The notes under the pieces are model-generated. The model had not been told where the DNA came from. It saw only the letters and a program-made list of their open reading frames with translations, and ran no database searches. Positions 1 to 9,367 of a DNA stretch of 64,000 nucleotides are shown here, piece by piece. Origin of the DNA: Psychrobacter vallis (GTDB taxonomy: Bacteria > Pseudomonadota > Gammaproteobacteria > Pseudomonadales > Moraxellaceae). The position numbers were made by a program, and so were the translations under genes. Location of the stretch: positions 1-64,000 of the forward strand of contig NZ_CAJHBU010000003.1 of the NCBI RefSeq assembly GCF_904846715.1, given 5' to 3'. The stretch's first letter is position 1. The number at the start of each line of letters is the position of its first letter.

Positions 1-254
1 CAGAAGCTAACTTAATTAAGTCCCCTTGCTGTGGGTGTGTATTATATAGATTTACACATGGCTGTCAAATAGTATTTTAATAATATTAGTAAATAATTAA
101 AAAAACACTCTCAATACCATTATCTATAGGAGCTTAAGTCAGTTATTTAGAAATACTCCACCGAAGATACTTGTTATAGTTGTCCCTATTATTCAGTGAT
201 CAAAAACCACTATACTGTTCTTGCTTTATAACTTACGCTTTATTTTTCATCTGA

Positions 255-1895
255 TTGTCGGAGGCAGACATCGACGCGTTTACTATTAAACATACCTTTA
301 CCACTTGGTCTTGGGGAGATCTTGCTGGGTTAGGTCTCGTATTGCATATTATTTTGATGATAGGTATGACGCTACGAATTGTATCGGTGCAGCGCAATAT
401 TGGGGTGTCGATTGCTTGGATTGCTGTGCTCTATACCTTACCATTATTTGGCTTTATTGCTTACATATTGCTGGGTGAGCCGATGATTGGTCGGCGCTAT
501 CGTGAGCGAGTAGATCAAGCAAGTATATTGATGAATGACATGGCGCGGCGCGAGCATTTGGTTTTTGATCAAGGGCAAGATTTACTGCCAGCCAATTATC
601 AAGGTGTCAGTCAAATAGGTACGCGTTGGACAGGGCTTGGGATATTTCCGGATCATAAGATGCAGCTGTTGACTGAGCCTAATACGATTTTTCAAGGTTT
701 GATTGAGGATATTCAAGGAGCTCAACGCATTATTCTGATGGAGTTTTACATTGTCTATCCCAAAGGACAGGTATTAGAAGTGATAGAAGCGTTGGCGGCG
801 GCGGCGCAGCGAGGGGTTGAGTGTCATATATTGGCTGATAGTGTGGGAAGTTTTAGCTTTTTTAATAGTCAGGCACACCGTACATTAGAGCGGGCAGGTG
901 TTTTTGTTCATCAGTCACTGCCCGTGGGATTGTTTAAAACGCTGTTTAAACGCTCCGATTTGCGCAATCATCGTAAGATTGTGGTGATAGATGAGCACAT
1001 CGGTTATATCGGTAGTTTTAATTTGGTTGATCCGAGGTTTTTTAAACAAAATAAAAACGTCGGGCAGTGGATTGATGTGGCGATACGCACAACCAACCGA
1101 CGCTTTATCAGTATCACTACAGCTATGGCGAAAGTGGTGGTAACGGATATCGGTGCTGAAAACAATGACAATCTTGACGCGCTCAATCAGCGGGTAAATA
1201 ACTATACTCGTAAACTGTATGTGATGAATCCGACTATTAACGACTTAAACAGTCGGGTAAAAGTGTTGGGCGAGAGTATTGATTACCATGAGCAGCCAGA
1301 TATTGGCTCGACATCGATTGTGATACCGAAAATGCCGATTGTGGAAGGCGTACTGGCACAGCTGATACCCTCAGCCCCGCAAGTAACTGCCCATGTGATT
1401 TATGATACCTTGGTCACAGTAATTCATCGTGCCAACAAACGCATTTGTATTACCACGCCATATTTTGTACCCGATGAAACCCTGTCAGGGGCACTGACGA
1501 TAGCTTCTAAACGCGGGGTCGAGGTGACGATTATTGTGCCTGAAAAAGTCGATTCGTTCCTCGTGCAACATGCGTCCCAAGCCTATTATCAGGAATTGCT
1601 TGAAGCTGGCGTGACCATTGCTTTATTTAAAGGTGGCTTGTTGCATACTAAAACAGTGGTCATCGATGATGATTACTGTCTGTTTGGCACCGTGAATATC
1701 GATATGCGCAGTTTTTATCTAAATATGGAAGTCAGTTTGGCGATTTATACACCAGAGATGGTTGCCCAAGTCGCTGATTGCCAAGAAATCTATTTACAAA
1801 GTTGCCGTTTTTTGGATTTAGAAGAGTGGACGCAGCGTCATGGTGCGGCACGTTTGTTTGATAATGTGGTACGCTTGTTTAGTCCTTTATTGTAG
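255..1895 (+). CDS. cls: Cardiolipin synthase (phospholipase D family)
   Basis: Inner-membrane enzyme that condenses two phosphatidylglycerols (or PG with another phospholipid) into cardiolipin. Two N-terminal membrane segments lie at about residues 22-42 and 52-72, the usual PLDc_N anchor. Two HKD catalytic motifs follow: H239-x-K241-x4-D246 (HRKIVVID) and H464-x-K466-x4-D471 (HTKTVVID). At 546 residues it is longer than the usual 480 or so; the extra length is a linker around residues 295-370 between the two PLD halves. An in-frame stop (TGA) immediately precedes the TTG at 255, so the start is this TTG or a downstream codon; no clear Shine-Dalgarno is visible. No operon partner is evident. 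The family assignment is firm; which Cls type (A, B or C) is less sure, though the membrane anchor favours ClsA. Confidence 0.93.
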   Translation: MSEADIDAFTIKHTFTTWSWGDLAGLGLVLHIILMIGMTLRIVSVQRNIGVSIAWIAVLYTLPLFGFIAYILLGEPMIGRRYRERVDQASILMNDMARREHLVFDQGQDLLPANYQGVSQIGTRWTGLGIFPDHKMQLLTEPNTIFQGLIEDIQGAQRIILMEFYIVYPKGQVLEVIEALAAAAQRGVECHILADSVGSFSFFNSQAHRTLERAGVFVHQSLPVGLFKTLFKRSDLRNHRKIVVIDEHIGYIGSFNLVDPRFFKQNKNVGQWIDVAIRTTNRRFISITTAMAKVVVTDIGAENNDNLDALNQRVNNYTRKLYVMNPTINDLNSRVKVLGESIDYHEQPDIGSTSIVIPKMPIVEGVLAQLIPSAPQVTAHVIYDTLVTVIHRANKRICITTPYFVPDETLSGALTIASKRGVEVTIIVPEKVDSFLVQHASQAYYQELLEAGVTIALFKGGLLHTKTVVIDDDYCLFGTVNIDMRSFYLNMEVSLAIYTPEMVAQVADCQEIYLQSCRFLDLEEWTQRHGAARLFDNVVRLFSPLL

Positions 1896-1988
1896 CGCCT
1901 TAGATTTTAGGTTAAGGTAGCACTATATTTTGGTTAAATGAAATCGATTATATCCTCAGTGTATTTACAGAAAAGGACACGCCTGTCT

Positions 1989-3536
1989 ATGTCTGCATCG
2001 CCCCAAACGCCACTTGACTATATTGCAGCAGGCTATTGGCAAGACTTCTTAGCTGAGCGCCCTATCGCAGGAGGCACAGCTTATGAAGCCGAGCTTCGCG
2101 ATTGTATATTGGATGAGTCGCTGGTAAGTTTGCAGCGTGTAGATACGCTCTTATCACAAATACGCCGTGACATGATTAAGGTGGGTAGATGGGATGAAGA
2201 GGCGCTGTTAGTCGATGAGCGCTATCGTAACTTTATGATGTTTTTGGCCTTTTATGCAGGACGCGTATTGGCGCGGCAATGGCAACAGTCGCCGCATTGG
2301 TATGGTCAGTTTGAGCTACGTAAGCGCTATCCTGAACTCCTTTTGACAACTGACGATTTTTACCAGCATATGGCAGTTGGCTATCGCGACGAAGGTTACC
2401 CTGATGCCAATGACAATTACAGTGATGTTGATAGGGCATCAGCCTTGTTTTTTGCTTTAGAGCCAATCGGGTTGCGTTTGTTTGGACATATCGATCGACC
2501 GTTTGCTGCTGTACAAGGCGGTCAAATCGGGAGCGGCTTATATCAAGCCGTCAACGCCAGATTACCAAACGCTAATAACCATCGAGTTTCTGGTTCAGCT
2601 ACCGAAAATGTCATTCAAAATAACAGTAGTAGCAACAGTCAAAATGTTGATGTAGCTGAGCAGGTGAATTTGCCAGTAAGCAGACGCATCGATGCCCAGA
2701 GTACTATCGATTCTCAGAGTTCTGTAGCAAAAATGACGGCCAGTAATAGTTACAATCACAGCCTAGCAGATAGCCGCTTGTCTCAACAAGAGCACCTTCT
2801 CAAACCTGATTTATCTAAGCCTAAACGAGACATTCTTATTAAGCCTGAGCCCTCTAAGAATGAACCTTTACCAAGCATTTCCACACCAGAAATTCCCCCA
2901 TTAACAAAACCAGCGCCCACAGCACAAATCTCGCCAACGCCAGATATGTTTACGCAGTTGCTGACCGAGCTGGATGAGATTGAGGTGATACAAACTGCGG
3001 GCGATGCTGACTATCAAAAGGCTCGGGAAGTGCTGGATCAGTTTGAGCAGTATGTTACCAAGCGAAATAAACCCCGTGCACAAATTGTGTTTTCAGCGAA
3101 CCATTTGGCTGCAAAAAAGCAAGCACTACTGGTACTACAAGAGTCTGCTAATGCTGGCAACACCGCTGCTATGTTGCGTTTGGCGATGTATGAGTTACTG
3201 GGTGAAGGATTAACCGCTGATAAAATGGCTGGCACAGAGTCAGGTGTTGAGTGGGTTAAGCAAGCGGCCAGCAAAGAAGATAGCCGCGCCCAGCGTCTAC
3301 TAAGCAAGATGTATTATCAAGGTTTGGGCGTCACGCAAGATATAGACAGTGGCAAATATTGGCTCACGCAAGCCGCTGAAAATGGCCACGCCGAAGCCGC
3401 CGATTTGGTAGCACAGTGGCAGCAAGCACAAGCATTAATTACCACAAAAAACCAAGAGCAACACAGTATCAAGCGCTATCAAATATTGCTCGGTATAGTG
3501 GGCGTGATAGCGATACTGATAGTGATTCTTGTCTAA
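1989..3536 (+). CDS. Sel1-repeat protein with C-terminal membrane anchor
   Basis: No precise function recognised. I chose the ATG at 1989 because AAAAGGA lies 11-12 bases upstream; an in-frame ATG at 1938 has no such site. The protein (515 residues) has an N-terminal globular region of about 170 residues rich in aromatic and charged residues. A long Ser/Asn/Gln/Pro-rich linker, probably disordered, covers about residues 180-320. Two or more Sel1-like repeats lie at about 384-480 (patterns such as GNTAAMLRLAMYELLGEG and AQRLLSKMYYQGLGV). A single hydrophobic segment (about 497-513) ends the protein with almost no tail, so it looks like a tail-anchored protein facing the cytoplasm. Sel1 repeats usually bind proteins; a scaffold role is inference. 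Confidence 0.75.
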   Translation: MSASPQTPLDYIAAGYWQDFLAERPIAGGTAYEAELRDCILDESLVSLQRVDTLLSQIRRDMIKVGRWDEEALLVDERYRNFMMFLAFYAGRVLARQWQQSPHWYGQFELRKRYPELLLTTDDFYQHMAVGYRDEGYPDANDNYSDVDRASALFFALEPIGLRLFGHIDRPFAAVQGGQIGSGLYQAVNARLPNANNHRVSGSATENVIQNNSSSNSQNVDVAEQVNLPVSRRIDAQSTIDSQSSVAKMTASNSYNHSLADSRLSQQEHLLKPDLSKPKRDILIKPEPSKNEPLPSISTPEIPPLTKPAPTAQISPTPDMFTQLLTELDEIEVIQTAGDADYQKAREVLDQFEQYVTKRNKPRAQIVFSANHLAAKKQALLVLQESANAGNTAAMLRLAMYELLGEGLTADKMAGTESGVEWVKQAASKEDSRAQRLLSKMYYQGLGVTQDIDSGKYWLTQAAENGHAEAADLVAQWQQAQALITTKNQEQHSIKRYQILLGIVGVIAILIVILV

Positions 3537-3582
3537 GAGATTTTATCTTATCACGCCCTATCTCTTAAAAACTTATAATTAG

Positions 3583-3615
3583 GCGCGAAATTCAGGTAGA
3601 ATTGGCGCGTTTTTT
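3583..3615 (+). terminator. Putative Rho-independent terminator
   Basis: An imperfect GC-rich hairpin (GCGCGAAATTC, then GAATTGGCGCG) is followed at once by a run of six T. It sits about 47 bases after the Sel1-repeat gene and before waaA. The stem has one internal mismatch, so strength is moderate. Confidence 0.5.
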
Positions 3616-3661
3616 ATCGTCATTTTTTATTATTTGATCCATTACTAATCTAGGCTGTTGC

Positions 3662-5308
3662 ATGCCATCTTCTCATACACCCTCTGATTGTGTTTCAAAA
3701 TCGGCTGATCTTACTGCCTTGCCGAGCCGCGGGGTTTATGCGCCGCCTCTTTATTATCAATCTATTATCGGCTTACTCAAACCATTATACCGACTGCAAG
3801 TATGGCGACGCTCACATAAGCGTGATAATTATCAGCAAGAAGTGGCGCAGCGCTTTGGCAAAAGCTATCCAGCACGTCCATCGATTAATTTGAATTCTGA
3901 TACTGAGGTGTCGGTTGCCAATAAAGGCATCATTTGGTGTCACGCTGTCTCATTGGGCGAGACCAATACCGTCGCTCCTTTGTTAGATGTGCTACTAGCC
4001 GAGGGTTATAAAATATGGCTGACCAATACCACGCAGACAGGTTTTGCGCGCGGTGCCAGTCGTTTTGCAGATGAGATTGCTCAAGGTCAGATGAGTCACA
4101 GTTATGTACCAGTAGACAGTCCAGCAGTGATTGACTGTTTTTTAACGCATGTGCAGCCTATCGCCGCTTTATTTGTAGAAACAGAGTTATGGGCAAATAT
4201 TTTAACCAAACTGTCTGAGCGTGATATTCCTAGTATCTTGGTCAATGGTCGGCTCTCAGCGTCTTCTTTTAAAAGCTATCAGAAAATTGGTGCGGTCAGT
4301 GCCAGTATGATGAAGAATTTGAGCTTAATCATTGCACAAGATAACGAGTCTGCAAAGCGCTTTCGCCAGTTGGGGGCGCATAGCGCACGAATCCGTGTGG
4401 CAGGCTCACTAAAATGGGTGATTAATACTCCCAAAATTGTTGATAAGGTCATGCATCCAGAGCATGAGAGTGGCGACAGCCAAAAGCAGAATATATCAAA
4501 CCGACTGTCAAATCGGCACGTTGAGCTGGCAGCAGCGCTGGGAGTAGCAGGTCGACCGATTTGGGTGGCGGCAAGCACACATAGCGGTGAAGAAGACACC
4601 GTATTAGCGTGGCATCAGCAAATACTGTCCCATTCAGCGCTGGCTGATACGCTGCTCATCATCGTGCCGAGACACCCTGAACGTTTTGATGAAGTAGCAG
4701 ACCTTATCCAAAACCAAGCATTAAAAATGGCGAGGCGAAGTGCAGAAGAAACCATTAACGCAGACACGCAAGTTTATTTGGCAGACAGTATGGGTGAACT
4801 AATGACTTGGTACGCATTAGCAGATGCGGCGTTAGTGGGTGGCTCATTGGTCGATATTGGCGGACACAACCCTGTTGAGCCAGCGAGTGTGGCAACGCCT
4901 GTGTTGATGGGACGTTATACGCAGTCTTGCCAGAGTGTGGTGGATAAGCTGGCCGAAGTAGGAGCGTTGTATCAACCGCACAACACTTTTTATCATCCTG
5001 CTTCCTATGATTCAACTGCTAAAGAAAAAGCGGCAACAGATGGACTTAATGCAATAGATGAGCAAGCAATCATGCAGAATAAGTTACCGACCAGTCAACA
5101 ACCCTCTCACCAGCAATCTGTCTCTACTGATGACGATAACACCTTGATTTATCAACAGCTCACATTTTGGCTCAGTCATCTTGAGCTGGCGAAACTGGCT
5201 GGACAAGCTGGCGAGCAGATGACCAAGCAGCAGCAAGCAGTATTGCCGCGTCAATTTGCTATGATTACCAGTGTTATTGAGCAACACTCGCGCACAGAGG
5301 CTGTATAA
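3662..5308 (+). CDS. waaA: 3-deoxy-D-manno-octulosonic acid (Kdo) transferase
   Basis: Transfers Kdo from CMP-Kdo to the lipid A precursor at the inner face of the cytoplasmic membrane (GT30 family; also called kdtA). Visible family signatures are IWCHAVSLGETNT near residue 90-102 with the catalytic-site Glu, ASTHSGEE near 303-310, and GGSLVDIGGHNPVEPA near 392-407, which forms the CMP-sugar site. At 548 residues it is well over the usual 420-430. The surplus is a roughly 45-residue Gln/Ser/Thr-rich insertion around 446-492, between the nucleotide-binding motif and the last helices, plus an N-terminal extension before VYAPPLYYQSIIGLL. rsmE begins five bases after its stop, so the two are probably co-transcribed. 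Confidence 0.95.
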   Translation: MPSSHTPSDCVSKSADLTALPSRGVYAPPLYYQSIIGLLKPLYRLQVWRRSHKRDNYQQEVAQRFGKSYPARPSINLNSDTEVSVANKGIIWCHAVSLGETNTVAPLLDVLLAEGYKIWLTNTTQTGFARGASRFADEIAQGQMSHSYVPVDSPAVIDCFLTHVQPIAALFVETELWANILTKLSERDIPSILVNGRLSASSFKSYQKIGAVSASMMKNLSLIIAQDNESAKRFRQLGAHSARIRVAGSLKWVINTPKIVDKVMHPEHESGDSQKQNISNRLSNRHVELAAALGVAGRPIWVAASTHSGEEDTVLAWHQQILSHSALADTLLIIVPRHPERFDEVADLIQNQALKMARRSAEETINADTQVYLADSMGELMTWYALADAALVGGSLVDIGGHNPVEPASVATPVLMGRYTQSCQSVVDKLAEVGALYQPHNTFYHPASYDSTAKEKAATDGLNAIDEQAIMQNKLPTSQQPSHQQSVSTDDDNTLIYQQLTFWLSHLELAKLAGQAGEQMTKQQQAVLPRQFAMITSVIEQHSRTEAV

Positions 5309-5313
5309 ACGGT

Positions 5314-6066
5314 ATGAACTGTATTTTACTACCAGCAGCAAGCTTCATGCATGATACGGCGCAAATCAAGGCATTGGCGCAAATCAATCATGTAAATCAA
5401 GTATTGACAGCAAAAGTCGGTGATACTCTTAAAATTGCTCAACTCGGTGGTCATTTAGGGACGGCAATCATTGAGGATATGACTCCTGAATGTATCCAGT
5501 TGCGTGAGGTTAAGCTCACCATACCGCCACCACCCAAGCTAGACTTGACGGTGGTATTGGCATTGCCACGGCCAAAAGTGCTGCGGCGTTTGATTATGGA
5601 TATGACCGCACTTGGCGTACGCGACATCCTCTTAATAAACAGCTACCGTACCCAGAAAAGCTATTGGCAAAGTCCGATGCTAGAGCGTCTCGATGAGTTC
5701 GTTTTAGAAGGACTGCAACAAGGTGTTGATACGATAGCGCCTCGCATTCACCTGAAAAAACGTTTTAAACCCTTTGTCGAAGATGAAATGGCGCATCTAG
5801 TAACCAATCGCGCCATCGTGGCACATCCTTATGGCGCACAGTCATTTGCTCAGTATTTGCAAAAACAGCATTTACAAAAACAGTATTCACAAAAGCCGTC
5901 AGCATTGGCGTTGCCTAGCTTGGTGTGTATTGGCGCTGAAGGTGGCTGGATCGAGTACGAGATAGAGATGCTTGCCGCCCAAGGCTGCGAGGCGGTAAAT
6001 ATGGGTCTGCGCATATTGCGTACTGAAGCGGCCGTTAATGCCATTTTAGGGCAATGGCTAGTGTAA
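5314..6066 (+). CDS. rsmE: 16S rRNA (uracil1498-N3)-methyltransferase
   Basis: Methylates U1498 of 16S rRNA in the assembled small subunit using SAM (SPOUT class). The N-terminal PUA-like domain is followed by a SPOUT fold; the C-terminal knot is recognisable as CIGAEGGWIEYEIEM...MGLRILRTEAAVNAILG near residues 206-248. Length (250) matches the family. Three near-identical 15-base units at 5851-5895 encode QYLQK-QHLQK-QYSQK, a small in-frame tandem expansion just before the SAM-binding knot; it looks like a species-specific loop. It starts five bases after waaA. Confidence 0.95.
   Translation: MNCILLPAASFMHDTAQIKALAQINHVNQVLTAKVGDTLKIAQLGGHLGTAIIEDMTPECIQLREVKLTIPPPPKLDLTVVLALPRPKVLRRLIMDMTALGVRDILLINSYRTQKSYWQSPMLERLDEFVLEGLQQGVDTIAPRIHLKKRFKPFVEDEMAHLVTNRAIVAHPYGAQSFAQYLQKQHLQKQYSQKPSALALPSLVCIGAEGGWIEYEIEMLAAQGCEAVNMGLRILRTEAAVNAILGQWLV
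5851..5895 (+). repeat. Three-unit 15-bp tandem repeat inside rsmE
   Basis: Three successive 15-base units (CAGTATTTGCAAAAA and two variants) keep the reading frame and encode a repeated Gln/Lys pentapeptide (QYLQK, QHLQK, QYSQK). This is read directly from the sequence. Confidence 0.85.
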
Positions 6067-6122
6067 AACACTGAGGCATAAGGGTGCATTTGAGTGTGGT
6101 TTTTGCGTAAAATAAATGTATT

Positions 6123-6141
6123 GATAGTTAATCTCATTTCC
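6123..6141 (+). promoter_or_regulatory. Possible Fur box upstream of fbpA
   Basis: GATAGTTAATCTCATTTCC matches about 12 of 19 positions of the classical Fur consensus. It lies about 130 bases before an iron-transport operon, where Fur control is expected. The match is weak and could be chance in AT-rich DNA. Confidence 0.25.
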
Positions 6142-6270
6142 ATTAGTATGTTGTTTTCAAGCATTATGGTCTTATCAATTCTACTAATGAGTGTTAAATA
6201 TTGTGATTGGTAGCACCGCTTTGTCTCAGCATCCATCTAAAACTTTTATAGCACCATTATGGGGAAAACC

Positions 6271-7407
6271 ATGTCATTGAGCGCCATCAGCGTCACCTTA
6301 CCTTCTAGTAAACTCACCTTATCGGTTGCCGTATTGGGCATGATGTTGGGTCTTACTGGCTGTAGTAATTCATCTACGCCAGAAGAGAGTGCGGAAGCGG
6401 AAACAGCAGAAATGGGTACTGAGCAAGTAACCACTGATAATGCGACTGCTGATAACGCGGCCAACGCAGATGCTCAAACGATTACGATTTATTCATCACG
6501 TAACGAGCAGTTAATTAAGCCATTGTTAGATCGTTATACCGAAGAGACTGGTGTAAAAATCGAGCTGATCACGGACAAGGCTGGCCCACTTATGGCACGT
6601 CTACAAGCCGAAGGTCAAAATACGCCAGCCGATATGCTGTTGACAGTCGATGCTGGTAACTTATGGCAAGCGTCACAGCAAGGACTACTGCAGCCAGTGG
6701 CGTCAGAAGTTTTAGAAACCAATGTTCCAGCAAAATATCGCGATCCCAAAGGTATGTGGACAGGTTTGTCGTTACGTGCGCGTACTATCTTTTATGACCC
6801 AAGTAAAGTCACAGCTGATCAAATATCGACCTATGCAGATTTGGCAGATCCAAAGTGGAAAGGCAAGCTTTGTTTGCGTACCTCGAATTCAGTCTATAAT
6901 CAGTCACTGGTTGCCAGTATGATTGAAAATTTAGGCGCGGAACAAACCGAACAAGTTATCCGCGGCTGGGTCGATAACTTAGCCACCGATGTGTTCAGTG
7001 ATGATACCAGCCTGTTAGAGGCCATTGCAGCCGGTCAGTGTGAAGTAGGGATTGCTAATAGTTATTACTATGGTCGTATCTTTGATGAAAAGCCTGATTT
7101 CCCAGTGAAAATATCTTGGGCAAACCAAGCCACGACAGGAACGCATGTGAACATTTCTGGTGCGGGTGTCATAGCAAATTCGGACAACGCAGATGGTACG
7201 CTCAAACTAATCGAGTGGTTGTCATCTGACAGCGCTCAAGGCATCTATGCCAGCTCGGATAAAGAGTATCCGATAAAAGAAGGCGTGGATGAATCAGAGC
7301 TGCTTGGATCATGGGGTCAATTTAAGAAAGATGACATCAACGTGCAGAAATTTGGCGAATTACAAACCCAAGCGATTCAAATGATGGACAAAGCGGGTTA
7401 TAAATAG
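6271..7407 (+). CDS. fbpA: Iron(III) ABC transporter, substrate-binding lipoprotein
   Basis: Periplasmic ferric-ion binding protein feeding the downstream permease and ATPase. A signal peptide ends in the lipobox LTGC (Cys31 from this start), followed by a Thr/Glu/Ala-rich spacer of about 40 residues that should tether the binding domain to the membrane. The binding domain begins at TITIYSSRNEQLIKPLLDRY and carries the IANSYYYGR motif near residue 262, whose adjacent tyrosines coordinate Fe3+ in the FbpA/FutA family. ATG 6271 is preferred because GGGGAAA precedes it; an in-frame ATG at 6259 is also possible. Order fbpA-fbpB-fbpC is conserved here, although the gaps between genes are unusually large. 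Confidence 0.92.
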   Translation: MSLSAISVTLPSSKLTLSVAVLGMMLGLTGCSNSSTPEESAEAETAEMGTEQVTTDNATADNAANADAQTITIYSSRNEQLIKPLLDRYTEETGVKIELITDKAGPLMARLQAEGQNTPADMLLTVDAGNLWQASQQGLLQPVASEVLETNVPAKYRDPKGMWTGLSLRARTIFYDPSKVTADQISTYADLADPKWKGKLCLRTSNSVYNQSLVASMIENLGAEQTEQVIRGWVDNLATDVFSDDTSLLEAIAAGQCEVGIANSYYYGRIFDEKPDFPVKISWANQATTGTHVNISGAGVIANSDNADGTLKLIEWLSSDSAQGIYASSDKEYPIKEGVDESELLGSWGQFKKDDINVQKFGELQTQAIQMMDKAGYK

Positions 7408-7456
7408 AGCATTATTTATCAAGCCGACTTTAAATATTGATTTTAAATATTACAGG

Positions 7457-7525
7457 CTCAAACATTACAGTAGCGAAAGCTAAAAGCTAAAAGCTAAAAG
7501 CTAAAAGCTAACTGTAATATTTGAG
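7457..7525. repeat. Inverted repeat enclosing a tandem heptamer array
   Basis: Arms at 7457-7474 (CTCAAACATTACAGTAGC) and 7507-7525 are complementary apart from one mismatch and one bulged base. The loop between them (7475-7509) is five copies of a 7-base unit (AAAAGCT, the first imperfect). It sits between fbpA and fbpB and could act as an mRNA-stabilising or partial termination structure that raises fbpA over fbpB; that role is inference. Confidence 0.7.
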
Positions 7526-7575
7526 TTTGGAGTCGGTTTGTAAGGTCTTTATGCGTCTGACACGGTACCGATAAT

Positions 7576-9252
7576 ATGATCCCAATGCCAAATACGTCTG
7601 TACGGCAAAGCGGCACGAGCAATGACCATGTGAATGACAAACAAACTGTCAGTCAAGACCACGCTATTCGTAAACGTATGATCTCGAAATCAGTCTTAGG
7701 ACTGATTTCGTTGTTTATGCTCGTGCCAATTTTGATCGTGCTGCTATCGTGGACACAGCCAGTGGCTGATATCTGGACGCACATGAAAGCGTATGTGCTG
7801 CCGCAAGTTCTCAAAAACACGGCTATCTTATTATTGATGGTCACTATCATCTCTGGCACTATCGGCACGGCTCTCGCTTGGGTGACCAGCATGTACCGCT
7901 TCCCTGGGCAGCGGTTTTTTTCGTGGGCGCTGATGTTGCCGCTCGCGATGCCTGCTTACGTATTGGCGTTCGTCACCGTCGGTATGGTTGATTTTAGTGG
8001 GCCATTACAGACAAGTTTGCGAGATTTAGGCATCAATAATGCCATTCCGTCGGTACGCAATGTCTGGGGTGCAGGTTTGGTATTGTCGCTCGCTTTTTAT
8101 CCTTATGTGTATTTGCTGGCGCGTCAAGCGTTTCTATCACAAGGCAGGCGGGCGATAGAAGCGGGGCAGATGCTGGGCCTTAGCCGTGGTCGCGTGTTTT
8201 TTCGGCTGGCATTGCCACAAGCTCTGCCGTGGGTGATTGGTGGGTTGTTGCTGGCCTGCATGGAAACTTTGGCAGACTTTGGCGCGGTTTCAGTATTTAA
8301 TGTCGATACCTTTACTACGGCTATTTATAAAGCATGGTTTGGCTTTTTTAGCTTAACAACGGCGGCACAGTTGGCAGCTTTGTTAATTGGTGTGGTCTTT
8401 ATCGTGGTATTGTTTGAGCAGTACTGGCAATCAAAGCGTGGTAACTCTGTCGCTCAAGGCAATAATCAGCGTTTTGAAGCCAGCAAACCTGCTAATTTGG
8501 CCATGACTTTATTCTGTACGGTCGTATTTTTGGTGGCTTTTTTTATACCATTTCTGCAACTGATTTATTGGACAGCATTGAATTTTCGACAAGATTTTGA
8601 TACGCGTTATATTGATTTTGTGACCAATAGCATTATGATTGCTAGTATGACCACGCTTTTTATTGCCTTTTTGGCGATTATCATTGCGTGGATTAAACGG
8701 CAATATCCTGATAAATCGACTAAGCTGATGACCACTTTAGCCAATTTGGGTTATGTGGTGCCAGGTACGGTATTGGCGGTCGGAATATTTATTCCAATCG
8801 CTTGGCTGGATAACCAAATGATTGCTTTTGGTATCACCTCGCATCAAGTGCTGTCAGGCAGTGTCATTGTGATGCTGTTGGCATTATCGACACGCTTTAT
8901 GACGGTGAGTTTTCAGCCAGTGGATCGACAGCTACAGCGATTGACAGTCAATCAAGAAGCGGCGGCCAATTTACTGAGTGACAGCCCTTATCAGCGTTGG
9001 CGACAGGTGATGTTACCAGTGCTTAGTCCGGGCGTGCTCACCGCGTTACTCATGGGTTTTGTCGAAGTGATGAAAGAGATGCCGATTACGTTGATGACGC
9101 GGCGACAGGGCTGGGACACATTGGCGGTGCGAGTGTTTGAGATGACCAGTGAAGGCATGTGGGGACGGGCGGCATTACCAAGCTTATTGATTGTGTTGGT
9201 TGGACTTTTGCCTGTTTGGATATTGTTGCGCCAAAGTGATAAACAAAGCTAA
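7576..9252 (+). CDS. fbpB: Iron(III) ABC transporter, fused permease
   Basis: Inner-membrane channel of the ferric importer. It contains two BPD_transp_1 permease domains in one chain with about 12 membrane segments, as usual for FbpB/AfuB. Both EAA loops that dock the ATPase are visible: EAGQMLGLSRGRVFFRLALP near residue 194 and EAAANLLSDSPYQRWRQVMLP near 460. Length 558 is normal. It lies 168 bases after fbpA, with the inverted repeat in between, and 115 bases before the longest fbpC frame. Confidence 0.92.
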   Translation: MIPMPNTSVRQSGTSNDHVNDKQTVSQDHAIRKRMISKSVLGLISLFMLVPILIVLLSWTQPVADIWTHMKAYVLPQVLKNTAILLLMVTIISGTIGTALAWVTSMYRFPGQRFFSWALMLPLAMPAYVLAFVTVGMVDFSGPLQTSLRDLGINNAIPSVRNVWGAGLVLSLAFYPYVYLLARQAFLSQGRRAIEAGQMLGLSRGRVFFRLALPQALPWVIGGLLLACMETLADFGAVSVFNVDTFTTAIYKAWFGFFSLTTAAQLAALLIGVVFIVVLFEQYWQSKRGNSVAQGNNQRFEASKPANLAMTLFCTVVFLVAFFIPFLQLIYWTALNFRQDFDTRYIDFVTNSIMIASMTTLFIAFLAIIIAWIKRQYPDKSTKLMTTLANLGYVVPGTVLAVGIFIPIAWLDNQMIAFGITSHQVLSGSVIVMLLALSTRFMTVSFQPVDRQLQRLTVNQEAAANLLSDSPYQRWRQVMLPVLSPGVLTALLMGFVEVMKEMPITLMTRRQGWDTLAVRVFEMTSEGMWGRAALPSLLIVLVGLLPVWILLRQSDKQS

Positions 9253-9367
9253 AGACAGTTTTTAAAGTAATAAAATGAATCAAAAGTCTCTGATCTTTTT
9301 ATGTTGATGACCTTATTGACTGTTTTATCTATCGTCTTTATTTCTAAGTAGCCAACTGGTACTGTCT

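Noticed and set aside
1-254. Possible gene end or element at the left edge
   Set aside because: No frame or motif supports a gene; the stretch looks like an AT-rich upstream region.
7475-7509. CRISPR-like array
   Set aside because: The unit is 7 bases, contiguous and without spacers, and no cas genes are present.
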